Assembly (NCBI RefSeq): GCF_003610405.1
Contig: NZ_RAQC01000001.1
Span: 434,001-498,000, forward strand
Direction: 5' to 3'
From: Microbacterium sp. AG238
Lineage (GTDB): Bacteria; Actinomycetota; Actinomycetes; Actinomycetales; Microbacteriaceae
Length of the DNA stretch: 64,000 nt
Part shown: piece after piece, positions 35,939 to 45,215 of the stretch
Position numbering within the stretch: position 1 is the first letter of the stretch
Layout: the number at the start of each line of letters is the position of its first letter
Made by a program: the position numbers and the translations under genes
Notes under the pieces: model-generated
What the model saw: only the letters and a program-made list of their open reading frames with translations
Databases searched by the model: none
What the model was told of the DNA's origin: nothing

Positions 35939-36553
35939 ATGCTCCGACGCGCGATCGCCCGCCTCTTCTGGACGTTCAGCCGCTGGCGCCTCGTCAGCAC
36001 CCCCGCCCCCACAGGGCCGACCATCCTCATCGGGGCGCCGCACACCTCCAACTGGGACTTCGTGCTGATGCTCGCGATCGCGTGGCGCCTGCAGATACCC
36101 ATCCGTTGGCTCGGCAAGAAGAGCCTATTCCGCGGCTGGCGGCGCGGCCCGATGCGTCGTCTGGGCGGCATCCCCGTCGATCGCGACGACCCCTCGCGCG
36201 TCGTCGACGATGTGCTCGCGCAGATCGCCGCGGGCGAGGTGTTCGGTCTCGTCATCACCCCTGATGGGACGCGCACCTCCCGTAACGGGTGGAAGTCGGG
36301 CTTCTATCGCATCGCCCGCGCCTCGGGCCTGCCCGTGACCCTCGGGTACGTCGATCGCACCACCATGACCACCGGCCTCGGCCCGACGATCGAGCTCACG
36401 GGCGACGTCGCCGCCGACATGGACGTCATCCGCGAGTTCTACGCCGATAAGGCCGGGTTCCGTCCCGAGCTGCGCAGCGAGCCGCGCCTGCGCGACGAGG
36501 AACGCGGCAGCGCCGGTGACGACACTGTCACGCGCGCTGCGGGGCCGTCATGA
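35939..36553 (+). CDS. Lysophospholipid acyltransferase-like protein
   Basis: A 204-aa PlsC-like acyltransferase. HTSNWD (about residues 34-39) is the catalytic HX4D motif; LGGIPVDRDDPSRVVDD and VITPDGTRTSRNGWKSGFYRIA correspond to the later acyltransferase blocks. An N-terminal basic amphipathic stretch (MLRRAIARLFWTFSRWRL) suggests membrane association. Acyl acceptor unknown. It overlaps rsmD in an ATGA. A second PlsC homologue is at 40.8-41.6 kb. Confidence 0.85.
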   Translation: MLRRAIARLFWTFSRWRLVSTPAPTGPTILIGAPHTSNWDFVLMLAIAWRLQIPIRWLGKKSLFRGWRRGPMRRLGGIPVDRDDPSRVVDDVLAQIAAGEVFGLVITPDGTRTSRNGWKSGFYRIARASGLPVTLGYVDRTTMTTGLGPTIELTGDVAADMDVIREFYADKAGFRPELRSEPRLRDEERGSAGDDTVTRAAGPS

Positions 36554-37146
36554 CACGGATCATCGCCGGCTCCGCGGGATCGCTCGTCCTGCGGGTGCCC
36601 GACCGGGGCACCCGCCCGACGAGCGACCGGGTGCGCGAATCGCTCTTCGGCGGGCTCGACGCGTCGGGCATCCTCGACGGCGCCCGCGTGCTCGACCTCT
36701 ATGCCGGCTCGGGCGCCCTCGGACTCGAGGCTGTCAGCCGTGGAGCGGCGTCCGTCGACCTCGTCGAGAAGTCGACCGCGGCAGCAGCGGTGACCGAGCG
36801 GAATGCGCGCACTGTCGCCCGTGCCGTCGGCTCATCGGCCGTCCGAGTCCATCGCAGCAGCGCCGACGCATTCCTCCAGTCGGCATCCGGGCCCTTCGAC
36901 CTCGTCTTCGTCGACCCGCCATACGACCTCGACGACGAAGCCCTCGCGGTCACTCTCGCGCTGCTGGGCGAGGTCGCCGCGCCGGGTGCGATCGTCATCG
37001 TCGAACGCGCCAGCCGCTCCCCCGAGCCCCGTGTTCCGGCGCTGCTCGAACCGCTGCGCAGCAAGCGCTACGGCGACACTGCGCTGTGGTGGTTCGAACG
37101 CGCGATCGACGGCGATCAGCCGCCGGCACCATCCCAGTCGCGATAG
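36550..37146 (+). CDS. rsmD: 16S rRNA m2G966 methyltransferase RsmD
   Basis: A 198-aa SAM-dependent rRNA methyltransferase. The opening TRIIAGSAGSLVLRVPDRGTRPTSDRVRESLF is diagnostic, followed by motif I VLDLYAGSGALGLEAVSRG and the catalytic FVDPPYD. Normal length. Its start overlaps the acyltransferase stop, and its 3' end overlaps convergent thiL by 31 bp. It is not beside coaD here, though the two are commonly linked. Confidence 0.95.
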   Translation: MTRIIAGSAGSLVLRVPDRGTRPTSDRVRESLFGGLDASGILDGARVLDLYAGSGALGLEAVSRGAASVDLVEKSTAAAAVTERNARTVARAVGSSAVRVHRSSADAFLQSASGPFDLVFVDPPYDLDDEALAVTLALLGEVAAPGAIVIVERASRSPEPRVPALLEPLRSKRYGDTALWWFERAIDGDQPPAPSQSR

Positions 37147-38114
37147 GGATCCCATCCGCCTGCTGACCGCTCGGCCCGACCGTCGACGGTGAGCGGGACG
37201 GACCCGGCCTCACCCACCGAACCGATCGCACGGAAGCCCGCCGGCAGGACCGTCCCCTCGGGGAAGGTCGCGAGGAGGGCGTGATCCTCCCCGCCGCGGA
37301 GAGCACGATCGCTGTCCGCGCCGAGCGCACTCCGTTCGAGGTCGACCGTCACGCCGGACGACCGGGCGAGCCGACGGGCATCCCGCACGAGTCCGTCGGA
37401 GACGTCCATCATCGCGGTGGCCCCAGAGCGCGCCGCGACCACCCCAGAGGCGATCGGCGGGCGCGGGCGGAGCTGGCCCGCCACCGCCGCGCGCTCTGAG
37501 TCGGACAGCGACCCGGCGTCGACAGTGATGGCGGCGCCTCGCTCATCGCGGAACCGTTCGAACAGGATGTCGAGACCCGCCGCCGCGAGCCCGACATCTC
37601 CGCAGATCGCCACGACGTCGCCGGGACGCGCACCCGAGCGCAGCACCGGAGCGCGACCGGGTTCCAGCTCGCCGATCGCGGTGACGGCGACCGTGAGCGT
37701 GTCAGAACTGGTGAGATCGCCCCCGGCGACCCGGCATCCCGGTGCGAGCTCCTCGCAGGCCTCACGGAGGCCGGCCGCGAGCTCGCCCACGAACCCGATG
37801 GTCGTCTCGGGAGGCATCGCCAGCGCGACGAACAGCGCGACGGGGCGTGCACCCATCGCGGCGACGTCGGCGAGGTTGACCGCCGCTGCCTTCGCGCCGA
37901 GGTCTCGACCCGACGACCACGCGAGACGGAAGTCGGGACCGTGGATGAGCGTGTCTGTGGTCACGACGACGCGCGCGTCGCTGAGACGGAGGACCGCCGC
38001 ATCGTCGCCCGGCCCGACGAGGGCATCCGAGGGACCGAGGCATTCGAGAATGTGCGCGAGCACCGCCTCTTCCGAGAGCGAGCCGACGGGGGTGGCGGAT
38101 GCGGGCTCGGGCAT
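37116..38114 (-). CDS. thiL: Thiamine-monophosphate kinase
   Basis: Phosphorylates thiamine monophosphate to the active diphosphate. The 332-aa protein has VGPGDDAAVLRL near residue 35, TTDTLIHGPDFRLAWSSGRDLGAKAAAVNLADVAAMGA, the ATP/Mg site SGARPGDVVAICGDVG and MMDVSDGLVRDARRLA, all typical of ThiL. Its 3' end overlaps rsmD tail to tail by 31 bp with no terminator. Divergent from the DUF3515 gene. Confidence 0.95.
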   Translation of the reverse strand: MPEPASATPVGSLSEEAVLAHILECLGPSDALVGPGDDAAVLRLSDARVVVTTDTLIHGPDFRLAWSSGRDLGAKAAAVNLADVAAMGARPVALFVALAMPPETTIGFVGELAAGLREACEELAPGCRVAGGDLTSSDTLTVAVTAIGELEPGRAPVLRSGARPGDVVAICGDVGLAAAGLDILFERFRDERGAAITVDAGSLSDSERAAVAGQLRPRPPIASGVVAARSGATAMMDVSDGLVRDARRLARSSGVTVDLERSALGADSDRALRGGEDHALLATFPEGTVLPAGFRAIGSVGEAGSVPLTVDGRAERSAGGWDPYRDWDGAGG

Positions 38115-38168
38115 GCGTCCACGCTACCGCCGCGGTCGGCTCTGCTCGCCGCGCAGTACCCTGGAGAG

Positions 38169-38681
38169 GTGTCCCGCCGCCGAATGATCCCCACTCTCGT
38201 CCTGGCCTCGGTGGCCCTCGTCCTCGCCGGCTGCGCCGGTACCGTCAACGTTCCATCGGCGCCGCAGGCGAACTCCCCCGAGTGCGCGGACGTCATGGTC
38301 CGCCTTCCCCAGACCGTTGCCGGTGCGGAGCGACGCTGGACCGACAGTCAGGCCACCGCGGCATGGGGCGACCCCACGACCGTCATCTTCTCGTGCGGCG
38401 TCGCGTCGCCCGGTCCGACGACGCTGCGGTGCGAGTCGGTGGCGGGCGTCGACTGGGTGATCGACGAGTCCGAAGCACCCAGGTTCCGGGTCGTCACATT
38501 CGGCCGCACCCCCGCCGTCGAGCTCTACTTCGACACCGAGACCTCCGACGACGTGCAAGGCGTCTCGAGCCGCCAGGTGCTCGACGAGCTCTCGCGGGTC
38601 GTCTCCCGCCTCCCCCGCGACGGCGGCGAATGCGTCGACCGCGCGGAGGCGACGCCGGTGCCGATGCCGGTCAGCCCCTGA
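38169..38681 (+). CDS. DUF3515-family lipoprotein
   Basis: A 170-aa lipoprotein. VSRRRMIPTLVLASVALVLAGC is a signal peptide with lipobox LAGC (Cys near 22; the first residue is from a GTG preceded by GGAGAG). The mature part has ECADVMVRLPQTVAGAERRW, the conserved VFSCGVASP-type cysteine region and a late Cys, as in actinobacterial DUF3515 proteins, often found next to thiL and ddl. Function unknown. Confidence 0.82.
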   Translation: MSRRRMIPTLVLASVALVLAGCAGTVNVPSAPQANSPECADVMVRLPQTVAGAERRWTDSQATAAWGDPTTVIFSCGVASPGPTTLRCESVAGVDWVIDESEAPRFRVVTFGRTPAVELYFDTETSDDVQGVSSRQVLDELSRVVSRLPRDGGECVDRAEATPVPMPVSP

Positions 38682-38714
38682 GGCAGTGCCACAGGCCGCG
38701 TCGTCCGCGTGCGC

Positions 38715-39815
38715 TCAGACGCGCTCGGACACTCGCGAGAGCGCGACCTCGATCAGTTCGGAGATGAGATCGCCGTAGCTGAGGCCCGAGGCGATCCAGC
38801 ACTTGGGGAACATCGAGATCGGCGTGAACCCCGGCATCGTGTTCAGCTCGTTGACGTACAGGCCGTCCGCCGTCTGGAAGAAGTCGACGCGCGCCAGACC
38901 GCGACCGTCGACGGCGGTGAAAGCGGCGACCGCCATGCGCTGGAGCGCATCGATCTCGTCGGCCGTGACGTCGGCGGGGCAGACGACCTCCGCGCCGTCA
39001 CCACCGAGGTACTTGCCTTCGAAGTCGTAGAACTCGCGGGTCGTCAGCACGATCTCGCCCGGCAACGACGCGCGGGCCGGCTCACCGCCGCGACCTTCCA
39101 GGACCGCCACCTCGACCTCGCGGCCGACGATCGCAGGCTCGATGAGCACCTTGCCGTCTTCCGCGAACGCCAGCTCGAGAGCGGCGTCGAGTTCAGCAGC
39201 CTCGTGGACCTTCGAGACGCCGACGCTCGATCCGGCGCGCGCCGGCTTGACGAAGCTCGGGATGCCGAGGGCTGCGGCATCCGCTCGAACGCCCTCGGGA
39301 TCACGACGCCATCGCGCCTCGTCCACGGTCACCCACGGAGCGACCGGGATGCCGGCTGCCTGCAGCACGATCTTCATGAAGTGCTTGTCCATGCACAGCG
39401 CGGAATCGAAGACCCCGCCTCCGGCGTAGGGCAGCTGCAGCGTGTCGAAGAAGCCCTGAATCGTGCCGTCCTCGCCGTGGGGACCGTGCAGGATCGGCAG
39501 CACGACATCGACTTCGCCGAGCGCGTCGACCGTTCCGTCGGCGCGGCGCACGCGCAGCTCGCGACGGCCGCCGGGCTCCGGCCACAGCACCCGTGTGCCG
39601 TTGTCGGCGACCTCGGGCATCCGTTCCGGGTTCAGGGCGAACTTGTCGGCGTCGTCGTCCTCGAGGACGAACGCGCCTTCCCGCGTGATCCCGACCGGGA
39701 TCACGCGATAGCGCTCACGATCGATCGCGCGCAGCACCCCGGCCGCCGTGGCGGAACTGATCGAATGCTCGCTGGAACGCCCGCCGAAGAGCACCGCTAC
39801 TGTTGTCGTCGCCAT
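38715..39815 (-). CDS. ddl: D-alanine--D-alanine ligase
   Basis: ATP-grasp ligase for the peptidoglycan precursor dipeptide. The 366-aa protein starts MATTTVAVLFGGRSSEHSIS, with HGPHGEDGTIQGFFDTLQLPYAGGGVF, FVKPARAGSSVGVSKV, FYDFEGKYLG and the metal-binding RVDFFQTADGLYVNELNTMPGF. The FYDFEGKY segment is the D-Ala-D-Ala rather than D-lactate type. The start overlaps gpsA by 101 bp in another frame. Confidence 0.96.
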   Translation of the reverse strand: MATTTVAVLFGGRSSEHSISSATAAGVLRAIDRERYRVIPVGITREGAFVLEDDDADKFALNPERMPEVADNGTRVLWPEPGGRRELRVRRADGTVDALGEVDVVLPILHGPHGEDGTIQGFFDTLQLPYAGGGVFDSALCMDKHFMKIVLQAAGIPVAPWVTVDEARWRRDPEGVRADAAALGIPSFVKPARAGSSVGVSKVHEAAELDAALELAFAEDGKVLIEPAIVGREVEVAVLEGRGGEPARASLPGEIVLTTREFYDFEGKYLGGDGAEVVCPADVTADEIDALQRMAVAAFTAVDGRGLARVDFFQTADGLYVNELNTMPGFTPISMFPKCWIASGLSYGDLISELIEVALSRVSERV

Positions 39816-40851
39816 GGGGGGTCCTCTCGCCGGTCGGCTTGTCGTCGTCGGTGGTCAGGTGGGGCGCGATGTCGCGCGGGTTCATCGTGCCGTCCAAGAC
39901 CATCTTGACCTGCTCGACGATGGGCATCTGCACCCCCGCCGCGCGCGCCAGCGTCAGAACGGGCGCCACCGAAGCGAGTCCCTCGGCGGTCTGGTCCATC
40001 TGCTTCACGACGTCCTGGAACGAGAACCCCTGTCCGAGCAGGCGTCCGGCGGTGTTGTTGCGACTGAGGGGCGATTGGCACGTCGCGATCAGGTCGCCGA
40101 GCCCGGCGAGACCCTGGAGCGTCTCGGGTTGCGCGCCCTGTGCCACCGCGAAGTCCGTCATCTCGACGAGACCGCGCGTGATGATCGAGGCCTTCGTGTT
40201 CTCGCCGTACCCGACACCGTCGACGATGCCGATCGCGACGGCGATGAGATTCTTGAGCACACCGCCGAACTCGGTGCCGACCACGTCGGTGTTCACGAAC
40301 GAGCGGAAGTAGGTGTTGCGAGACCGCAGCGCGACGGCTTCGGCGGTCTCCTGGCTGGTCGAGGCGATGACCGCAGCCGTCGGCTGCTCCCGCGCGATCT
40401 CGAGCGCCAGGTTCGGGCCGGAGGCCACGGCGATGCGATTCGGGTCGCAGTCGAGACCCTGCTCGATCACCTGACTCATCCGCAGTCCCGTGCGCTTCTC
40501 CACCCCCTTCATGAGGGAGACCACCGGCATGGAGCCGCCGGCGATCAGTGGACGGATGGCCGTGAGGTTCTCGCGCAGCGCCTGGCTCGAGACGGCGAGG
40601 TAGACCTGTTCGGCCCCCTCCAGCGCCTCCGAGAGATGATGGGTGGCCGTCATCGAACGCGGAAGATTGATGCCGGGGAGATACCGGCTGTTGCGCTTGC
40701 CCTCGCGGATCTCATGCGCGAGTTCCGCGCGCCTCGCCCACATCGTGACCTGCGCGCCGCCGTCCGCGAGGACCTTCCCGAACGTCGTACCCCAGCTTCC
40801 CGAGCCGATGACGGTGACGCGGGGGCCAATGGTCTCGGTCTTACGGCTCAA
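39715..40851 (-). CDS. gpsA: Glycerol-3-phosphate dehydrogenase [NAD(P)+]
   Basis: Makes sn-glycerol-3-phosphate for phospholipids. The 378-aa protein has RVTVIGSGSWGTTFGKVLADGG (dinucleotide fold), LMKGVEKRTGLRMSQ, GPNLALEIAREQPTA and catalytic-region VLKNLIAVAIGIVDGVGYGEN. The usual C-terminus ends near DIAPHLTTDDDKPTG; here about 40 further residues are read through the start of ddl, giving the overlap. The tail is Arg/Gly-rich and nonconserved. Shares 11 bp with plsC upstream. Confidence 0.95.
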   Translation of the reverse strand: MSRKTETIGPRVTVIGSGSWGTTFGKVLADGGAQVTMWARRAELAHEIREGKRNSRYLPGINLPRSMTATHHLSEALEGAEQVYLAVSSQALRENLTAIRPLIAGGSMPVVSLMKGVEKRTGLRMSQVIEQGLDCDPNRIAVASGPNLALEIAREQPTAAVIASTSQETAEAVALRSRNTYFRSFVNTDVVGTEFGGVLKNLIAVAIGIVDGVGYGENTKASIITRGLVEMTDFAVAQGAQPETLQGLAGLGDLIATCQSPLSRNNTAGRLLGQGFSFQDVVKQMDQTAEGLASVAPVLTLARAAGVQMPIVEQVKMVLDGTMNPRDIAPHLTTDDDKPTGERTPHGDDNSSGALRRAFQRAFDQFRHGGRGAARDRS

Positions 40852-41605
40852 GGCGACCCGTCTCCTTCTGACCGTGCTGCCCCGGGTTCCAGCGCTGGGC
40901 GGGCGGCTCTTCGCCGCGTAGCTCTCCGAGCAGACCCGCGATGCGTCCCATCACCGCATCCGTCGCCGCGACGAGCTGACTGGGCGACGGTGTGACGCCG
41001 GACTCGAGGGGCAGCTCGACGCGCGGGCCGAACCGCACCCGGATGCGCTTGCGGAGCGGCCACACGCTGAACTTGCCGTAGCGCGGCATGATTGCCTGCA
41101 CTCCCCACGTCGCGACGGGGATGATCGGGATGTCGCCCGCCACCGCGACGCGAACCGCGCCGGACTTGCCGCGCATCGGCCACAGATCGGGCTCCCGCGT
41201 GAGGGACCCTTCCGGGTAGACGATCACGCCACGACCGTCGGCCACCAGCTCGGCGGCCTGGGCGATCGCCTGCCCCGCAGCGGATGCCGACGTCGTCCGC
41301 GAGACGGGGATCATGCCGAGGCCCTTGAGCACCGCGCCGACGACCGGAACCCGGAAGAGGCTCTCCTTCGCCATGAATCGCGGCGCCCGTCCGAGCCGCC
41401 AGGTCGCGACGGCGATCACGATCGGATCGAACTCGCTGTAGTGGTTCGGCGCGAGGACGTACGGACCCTCTTCAGGCAGATGCTCCCCACCCTCGATCTC
41501 GATCTTGGCGAGCAGACCGACCGCAGGCAGGACGACGGCTGCCGCCAACCAGAACGGAGTCGGCTTCGTCTTCTCGGGGGACGCGCGACGGCGGTTGTGG
41601 GACAT
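40841..41605 (-). CDS. plsC: 1-acyl-sn-glycerol-3-phosphate acyltransferase
   Basis: Adds the second acyl chain in phosphatidate synthesis. The 254-aa membrane-associated protein has a hydrophobic N-terminal segment (FWLAAAVVLPAVGLLA), catalytic NHYSEFD (HX4D, about 53-59), the acceptor-site SLFRVPVVGAVLKGLGMIPVSR and VIVYPEGSLTRE. The last part is Gly/Pro-rich. The order murA-plsC-gpsA-ddl is standard in Microbacteriaceae and adjacent genes overlap or nearly touch. Confidence 0.92.
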   Translation of the reverse strand: MSHNRRRASPEKTKPTPFWLAAAVVLPAVGLLAKIEIEGGEHLPEEGPYVLAPNHYSEFDPIVIAVATWRLGRAPRFMAKESLFRVPVVGAVLKGLGMIPVSRTTSASAAGQAIAQAAELVADGRGVIVYPEGSLTREPDLWPMRGKSGAVRVAVAGDIPIIPVATWGVQAIMPRYGKFSVWPLRKRIRVRFGPRVELPLESGVTPSPSQLVAATDAVMGRIAGLLGELRGEEPPAQRWNPGQHGQKETGRLEP

Positions 41606-41608
41606 GCG

Positions 41609-42976
41609 TCAGCCGATGATGTCGAAGTCGGCGCCGAGCGCCTCGAGCTTGTCGAAGAACTTCTCGTAGCCCCGGCGGATGATCCCGACGTTGCGAACGA
41701 CCGACGTCCCCTCGGCTGCGAGAGCCGCGATGACGTAGCTGTAGCCGCCGCGGAGGTCGGGCACGACCACGTCCGCGCCGTGCAACGGCGTGGGGCCGGT
41801 GATCACGGCCGCCTGCTCGAGGGCCCGGCGCGGGACACGACGCTCCGGGCTCGCGATGCCCTCGGGGTGCACGACGATCTGCGCGCCCATCTTGTTCAGC
41901 GCCTGAGTGAACCCGAGTCGGTTCTCGTACACCGTCTCGTGGACGGTCGAGACGCCTTCGGCCTGCGTCAGGGCGACGATGAGCGGCTGCTGCCAGTCGG
42001 TCATGAACCCGGGGTGGACGTCGGTCTCGACCGAGACGGGGCGCAGCGCGCCGTCACGACGGAAGCGGATGCCGTCCTCCCGGATGTCGAAGTCGCCTCC
42101 GGCCTTGCGGAAGACGTTGAGGAACGTCAGCATCTCCTGCTGCTTCGCACCGCCGACGAAGATGTCGCCGTCGGTCGCCAGAGCGGCGCACGCCCACGAC
42201 GCCGCTTCGTTGCGGTCGAAGATCGATCGGTGGTCGTAGCCGCGGAGCTTGTCGACACCTTCGATGAAGATGACGCGGTTCGGCTCATAGGAGATGATCG
42301 CGCCCATCTTCTGCAGGACGGCGATGAGGTCCATGATCTCGGGCTCGATGGCGGCGTTGCGAAGCTCGGTCGTGCCCTTGGCACGCACCGCGGTCAGCAG
42401 AACCTGCTCCGTCGCGCCGACGCTCGGGTAGGGCAGCTCGATGTCGGCCCCGTGGAGGCCGTCGGGTGCCGAGAGGCGGATGCCGCTGGGCTGCTTGTCG
42501 ACGATCGCTCCGAACTTGCGCAGCGCGTCGAGGTGGAAGTCGATCGGTCGGTCGCCGATGCGGCATCCACCGAGGTCGGGGATGAAGGCCTGACCGAGCA
42601 GGTGCAGGAGCGGCCCGCAGAACAGGATCGGGATGCGCGAGGCACCCGCGTGCGCATCGATCTCCTCGAAGCCCGCCGACTCCGCTCCGCTCGGGTCGAG
42701 CCGGTACGTGCCTTCGCCGTCGTCGGCCACCGTCACACCATGCACCTCGAGCAGCGAGCGCACGACGGCGACATCGCTGATATCGGGCACGTCCCGCAAC
42801 ACGCTCTCGGTCCCACCGAGCAGCGAGGCCACCATCGCCTTCGTCGCGAAGTTCTTCGCACCCTTGACGTCGACACGTCCGACGAGGGGCCGTCCGCCCC
42901 GGATCTCGAGGATCTCGCCGTCTTCGCGGCGGCTGCCGTTCTCCGATGCGTTCGGCTCACTCGACGGAGTGCTCAT
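41609..42976 (-). CDS. murA: UDP-N-acetylglucosamine 1-carboxyvinyltransferase
   Basis: First committed step of peptidoglycan synthesis. The 455-aa protein has the MurA core GGRPLVGRVDVKGAKNFATKAMVASLL and the active-site loop GGCRIGDRPIDFHLDAL; the catalytic position is Cys, the fosfomycin-sensitive type, not the Asp of mycobacteria. The ATG at 42976 is preceded by AGGAAG. About 20 N-terminal residues (STPSSEPNASENGSRRE) are extra to the fold. Three bases upstream of plsC. Confidence 0.93.
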   Translation of the reverse strand: MSTPSSEPNASENGSRREDGEILEIRGGRPLVGRVDVKGAKNFATKAMVASLLGGTESVLRDVPDISDVAVVRSLLEVHGVTVADDGEGTYRLDPSGAESAGFEEIDAHAGASRIPILFCGPLLHLLGQAFIPDLGGCRIGDRPIDFHLDALRKFGAIVDKQPSGIRLSAPDGLHGADIELPYPSVGATEQVLLTAVRAKGTTELRNAAIEPEIMDLIAVLQKMGAIISYEPNRVIFIEGVDKLRGYDHRSIFDRNEAASWACAALATDGDIFVGGAKQQEMLTFLNVFRKAGGDFDIREDGIRFRRDGALRPVSVETDVHPGFMTDWQQPLIVALTQAEGVSTVHETVYENRLGFTQALNKMGAQIVVHPEGIASPERRVPRRALEQAAVITGPTPLHGADVVVPDLRGGYSYVIAALAAEGTSVVRNVGIIRRGYEKFFDKLEALGADFDIIG

Positions 42977-43048
42977 GCAGGACTTCCTCACTTGGTGATC
43001 GAGGGCGGGGCGGATTCTCGCCCCACGGTTCAGGGGCGTGATCCGGGG

Positions 43049-43645
43049 CTACGCGACGGGGAGTGTGCGAGGTCGCCACGCCTCGCGGCGCGCCTCGAAC
43101 TGCGCGATCGCCTCTTCATTGCGCAGCGTGAGCCCGATGTCATCGAGTCCCTCGAGGAGCCTCCAACGAGTGTAATCGTCGATCTCGAAGGCGACTCGGA
43201 GGTCGCCGAGAGAGGCGATGCGCGCCTCGAGGTCGACGGTCATCTGCACGCCGGGCTGCGCGTCGACGGCAGCCCAGATCGCCTCGCGGTCGCTCTCGGA
43301 GATGACGCCCGCGAGGAGCCCCTGCTTGCCCGCATTGCCGCGGAAGATGTCGGCGAACTTCGGTGCGAGCACGACGCGGAAGCCGTAGTCGCGCAACGCC
43401 CACACGGCGTGCTCGCGGCTCGATCCGGTGCCGAAGTCGGGTCCGGCCACGAGGATCGAGGCGCCGGAGAAGACCGGCTGGTTCAGCACGAACTCGGGGT
43501 CCTGCCGCCAGTTGGCGAAGAGCGCGTCCTCGAAACCGGTCTTCGTGACACGCTTCAGGTATACGGCGGGGATGATCTGGTCGGTGTCGACCGCGGAACG
43601 CTTGAGGGGCGCGACGACACCGGTGTGGGTCTCGAACTTCTCCAT
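43049..43645 (-). CDS. leuD: 3-isopropylmalate dehydratase, small subunit
   Basis: Swivelling subunit of isopropylmalate isomerase in leucine synthesis. The 198-aa protein has [41 protein letters not shown] and the conserved [15 protein letters not shown]. The start lies two bases after the leuC stop, so LeuC and LeuD are made together. Normal length. Confidence 0.96.
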   Translation of the reverse strand: MEKFETHTGVVAPLKRSAVDTDQIIPAVYLKRVTKTGFEDALFANWRQDPEFVLNQPVFSGASILVAGPDFGTGSSREHAVWALRDYGFRVVLAPKFADIFRGNAGKQGLLAGVISESDREAIWAAVDAQPGVQMTVDLEARIASLGDLRVAFEIDDYTRWRLLEGLDDIGLTLRNEEAIAQFEARREAWRPRTLPVA

Positions 43646-43647
43646 GT

Positions 43648-45096
43648 TCAGGCCTCGACCTTCTCGCGTGCGGGCAGATCACTCGGTGACGCGAGGCGCC
43701 CGAGCACGGCGGTGGCGGCCGCCACGAGCGGCGACACCAGGTGGGTGCGACCGCCCTTGCCCTGGCGTCCTTCGAAGTTGCGGTTGCTGGTCGACGCGCA
43801 GCGCTCTCCCGGGGCGAGCTGATCGGGGTTCATGCCCAGACACATCGAGCAGCCGGCGAAGCGCCATTCGGCACCGAACTCGGTGAAGACCCGGTCGAGA
43901 CCTTCCGCCTCGGCCTCGAGCCGGACGCGGGCCGAGCCCGGAACGACCATGACGCGGACGCCCTCCGCCTTCGTCCGGCCCTCGATGATCGACGCGAATG
44001 CGCGCAGATCCTCGATCCGACTGTTGGTGCACGACCCCATGAAGACCGCGTCGACCGGGATCTCCTTGAGCGGAGTCCCCGGGCGCAGGTCCATGTACTC
44101 GAGCGCACGCTCAGCGGCGGCTTTCTCGTTCGGGTCGCTGAAATCGTCCGGCGACGGCACCGTCGCACTGAGCGAGACCCCCTGGCCGGGGTTCGTGCCC
44201 CACGTGACGAACGGCTCGAGCTCGGCCGCGTCGATGAAGATCTCGGCGTCGTAGACGGCGCCTTCATCGCTCGGGAGCGTGCGCCAGTAGGCCACGGCGT
44301 CGTCCCAGTCCTGTCCGGTGGGTGCGTGCGGCCGGCCCTTGACGTACTCGAAGGTGATGTCGTCGGGCGCCACCATCCCCGCGCGGGCACCCGCCTCGAT
44401 CGACATGTTGCACATCGTCATGCGGCCCTCCATCGAGAGCGCGCGAATGGCGCTGCCGCGGTACTCGAGCACGTAGCCCTGCCCGCCGTTGGTGCCGATC
44501 TTCGCGATGACGGCGAGGATGATGTCCTTCGCCGTCACGCCTTCCTTCAGCTCGCCCTCGACCGTGATGGCCATGGTCTTGAACGGCTTCAGCGGCAGGG
44601 TCTGCGTCGCCATGACGTGTTCGACCTCGCTGGTGCCGATGCCGAAGGCCATCGCGCCGAATGCGCCGTGGGTCGACGTGTGGCTGTCGCCGCACACCAC
44701 CGTGATGCCGGGCATCGTGAGCCCGAGCTGGGGGCCGACGACGTGCACGATCCCCTGCTCGGCGTCGCCGAGCGAGTGCAGGCGCACGCCGAACTCCTCG
44801 GCGTTGCGGCGCAAGGTCTCGATCTGCGTCCGGCTCGTGAGGTCGGCGATCGGCGTGTCGATGTCGAGGGTCGGGGTGTTGTGGTCCTCGGTGGCGATCG
44901 TGAGATCGAGCCGCCGCAGCGGACGCCCTTCCGCACGCAGGCCGTCGAAGGCCTGCGGGCTGGTGACCTCGTGCACGAGGTGCAGGTCGATGTAGATCAG
45001 GTCGGGCTGACCGTCTTCACCCTTGACGACGAGGTGGTCGTCCCAGACCTTCTCGGCCAGGGTGCGCGGGCGCTCGGGAGGGGTGGGAATGCTCAT
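43648..45096 (-). CDS. leuC: 3-isopropylmalate dehydratase, large subunit
   Basis: Aconitase-fold 4Fe-4S enzyme converting 2- to 3-isopropylmalate. The 482-aa protein has the cluster ligands in [16 protein letters not shown] and [13 protein letters not shown], plus [28 protein letters not shown] and [19 protein letters not shown] stands about ten bases before the ATG. A leucine-rich leader peptide and pairing RNA stem lie upstream, so attenuation is likely. Confidence 0.97.
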   Translation of the reverse strand: MSIPTPPERPRTLAEKVWDDHLVVKGEDGQPDLIYIDLHLVHEVTSPQAFDGLRAEGRPLRRLDLTIATEDHNTPTLDIDTPIADLTSRTQIETLRRNAEEFGVRLHSLGDAEQGIVHVVGPQLGLTMPGITVVCGDSHTSTHGAFGAMAFGIGTSEVEHVMATQTLPLKPFKTMAITVEGELKEGVTAKDIILAVIAKIGTNGGQGYVLEYRGSAIRALSMEGRMTMCNMSIEAGARAGMVAPDDITFEYVKGRPHAPTGQDWDDAVAYWRTLPSDEGAVYDAEIFIDAAELEPFVTWGTNPGQGVSLSATVPSPDDFSDPNEKAAAERALEYMDLRPGTPLKEIPVDAVFMGSCTNSRIEDLRAFASIIEGRTKAEGVRVMVVPGSARVRLEAEAEGLDRVFTEFGAEWRFAGCSMCLGMNPDQLAPGERCASTSNRNFEGRQGKGGRTHLVSPLVAAATAVLGRLASPSDLPAREKVEA

Positions 45097-45141
45097 GGGT
45101 TTCGTTCTCCTTGCGAACCGGGATCAAGCCCACGACGGACT

Positions 45142-45180
45142 CCGCGGCGAGGAGGGGCTCAGAACGAGACCTCGCCGCGG
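45142..45180 (-). promoter_or_regulatory. 11-bp stem of the leuCD leader
   Basis: CCGCGGCGAGG inside the leader-peptide codons (45170-45180) pairs perfectly with CCTCGCCGCGG (45142-45152); the 17-nt loop contains the leader stop codon. A ribosome held on the leucine codons, or completing the leader, would change whether this stem forms. There is no T run, so control is probably of translation or of Rho access rather than simple intrinsic termination. Confidence 0.65.
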
Positions 45181-45209
45181 CCGCTAAGGAGAAGGCGAGC
45201 GATCCGCAT
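45159..45209 (-). CDS. Leucine leader peptide upstream of leuCD
   Basis: A 16-residue ORF, MRIARLLLSGRGEVSF, about 60 bases upstream of leuC. Residues 6-8 are three leucines encoded CTT CTC CTT; CTT is uncommon in this GC-rich genome, a choice typical of attenuation sensors. Its ATG is six bases after a TATTCT -10, so it is probably translated from a leaderless transcript. Part of its coding sequence forms the 5' arm of an 11-bp stem. Called from position, codons and structure. Confidence 0.75.
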   Translation of the reverse strand: MRIARLLLSGRGEVSF

Positions 45210-45215
45210 GCGGTC

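Noticed and set aside
39715..40851. gpsA as a frameshifted pseudogene
   Set aside because: All dehydrogenase motifs are intact; only the nonconserved tail is extended.
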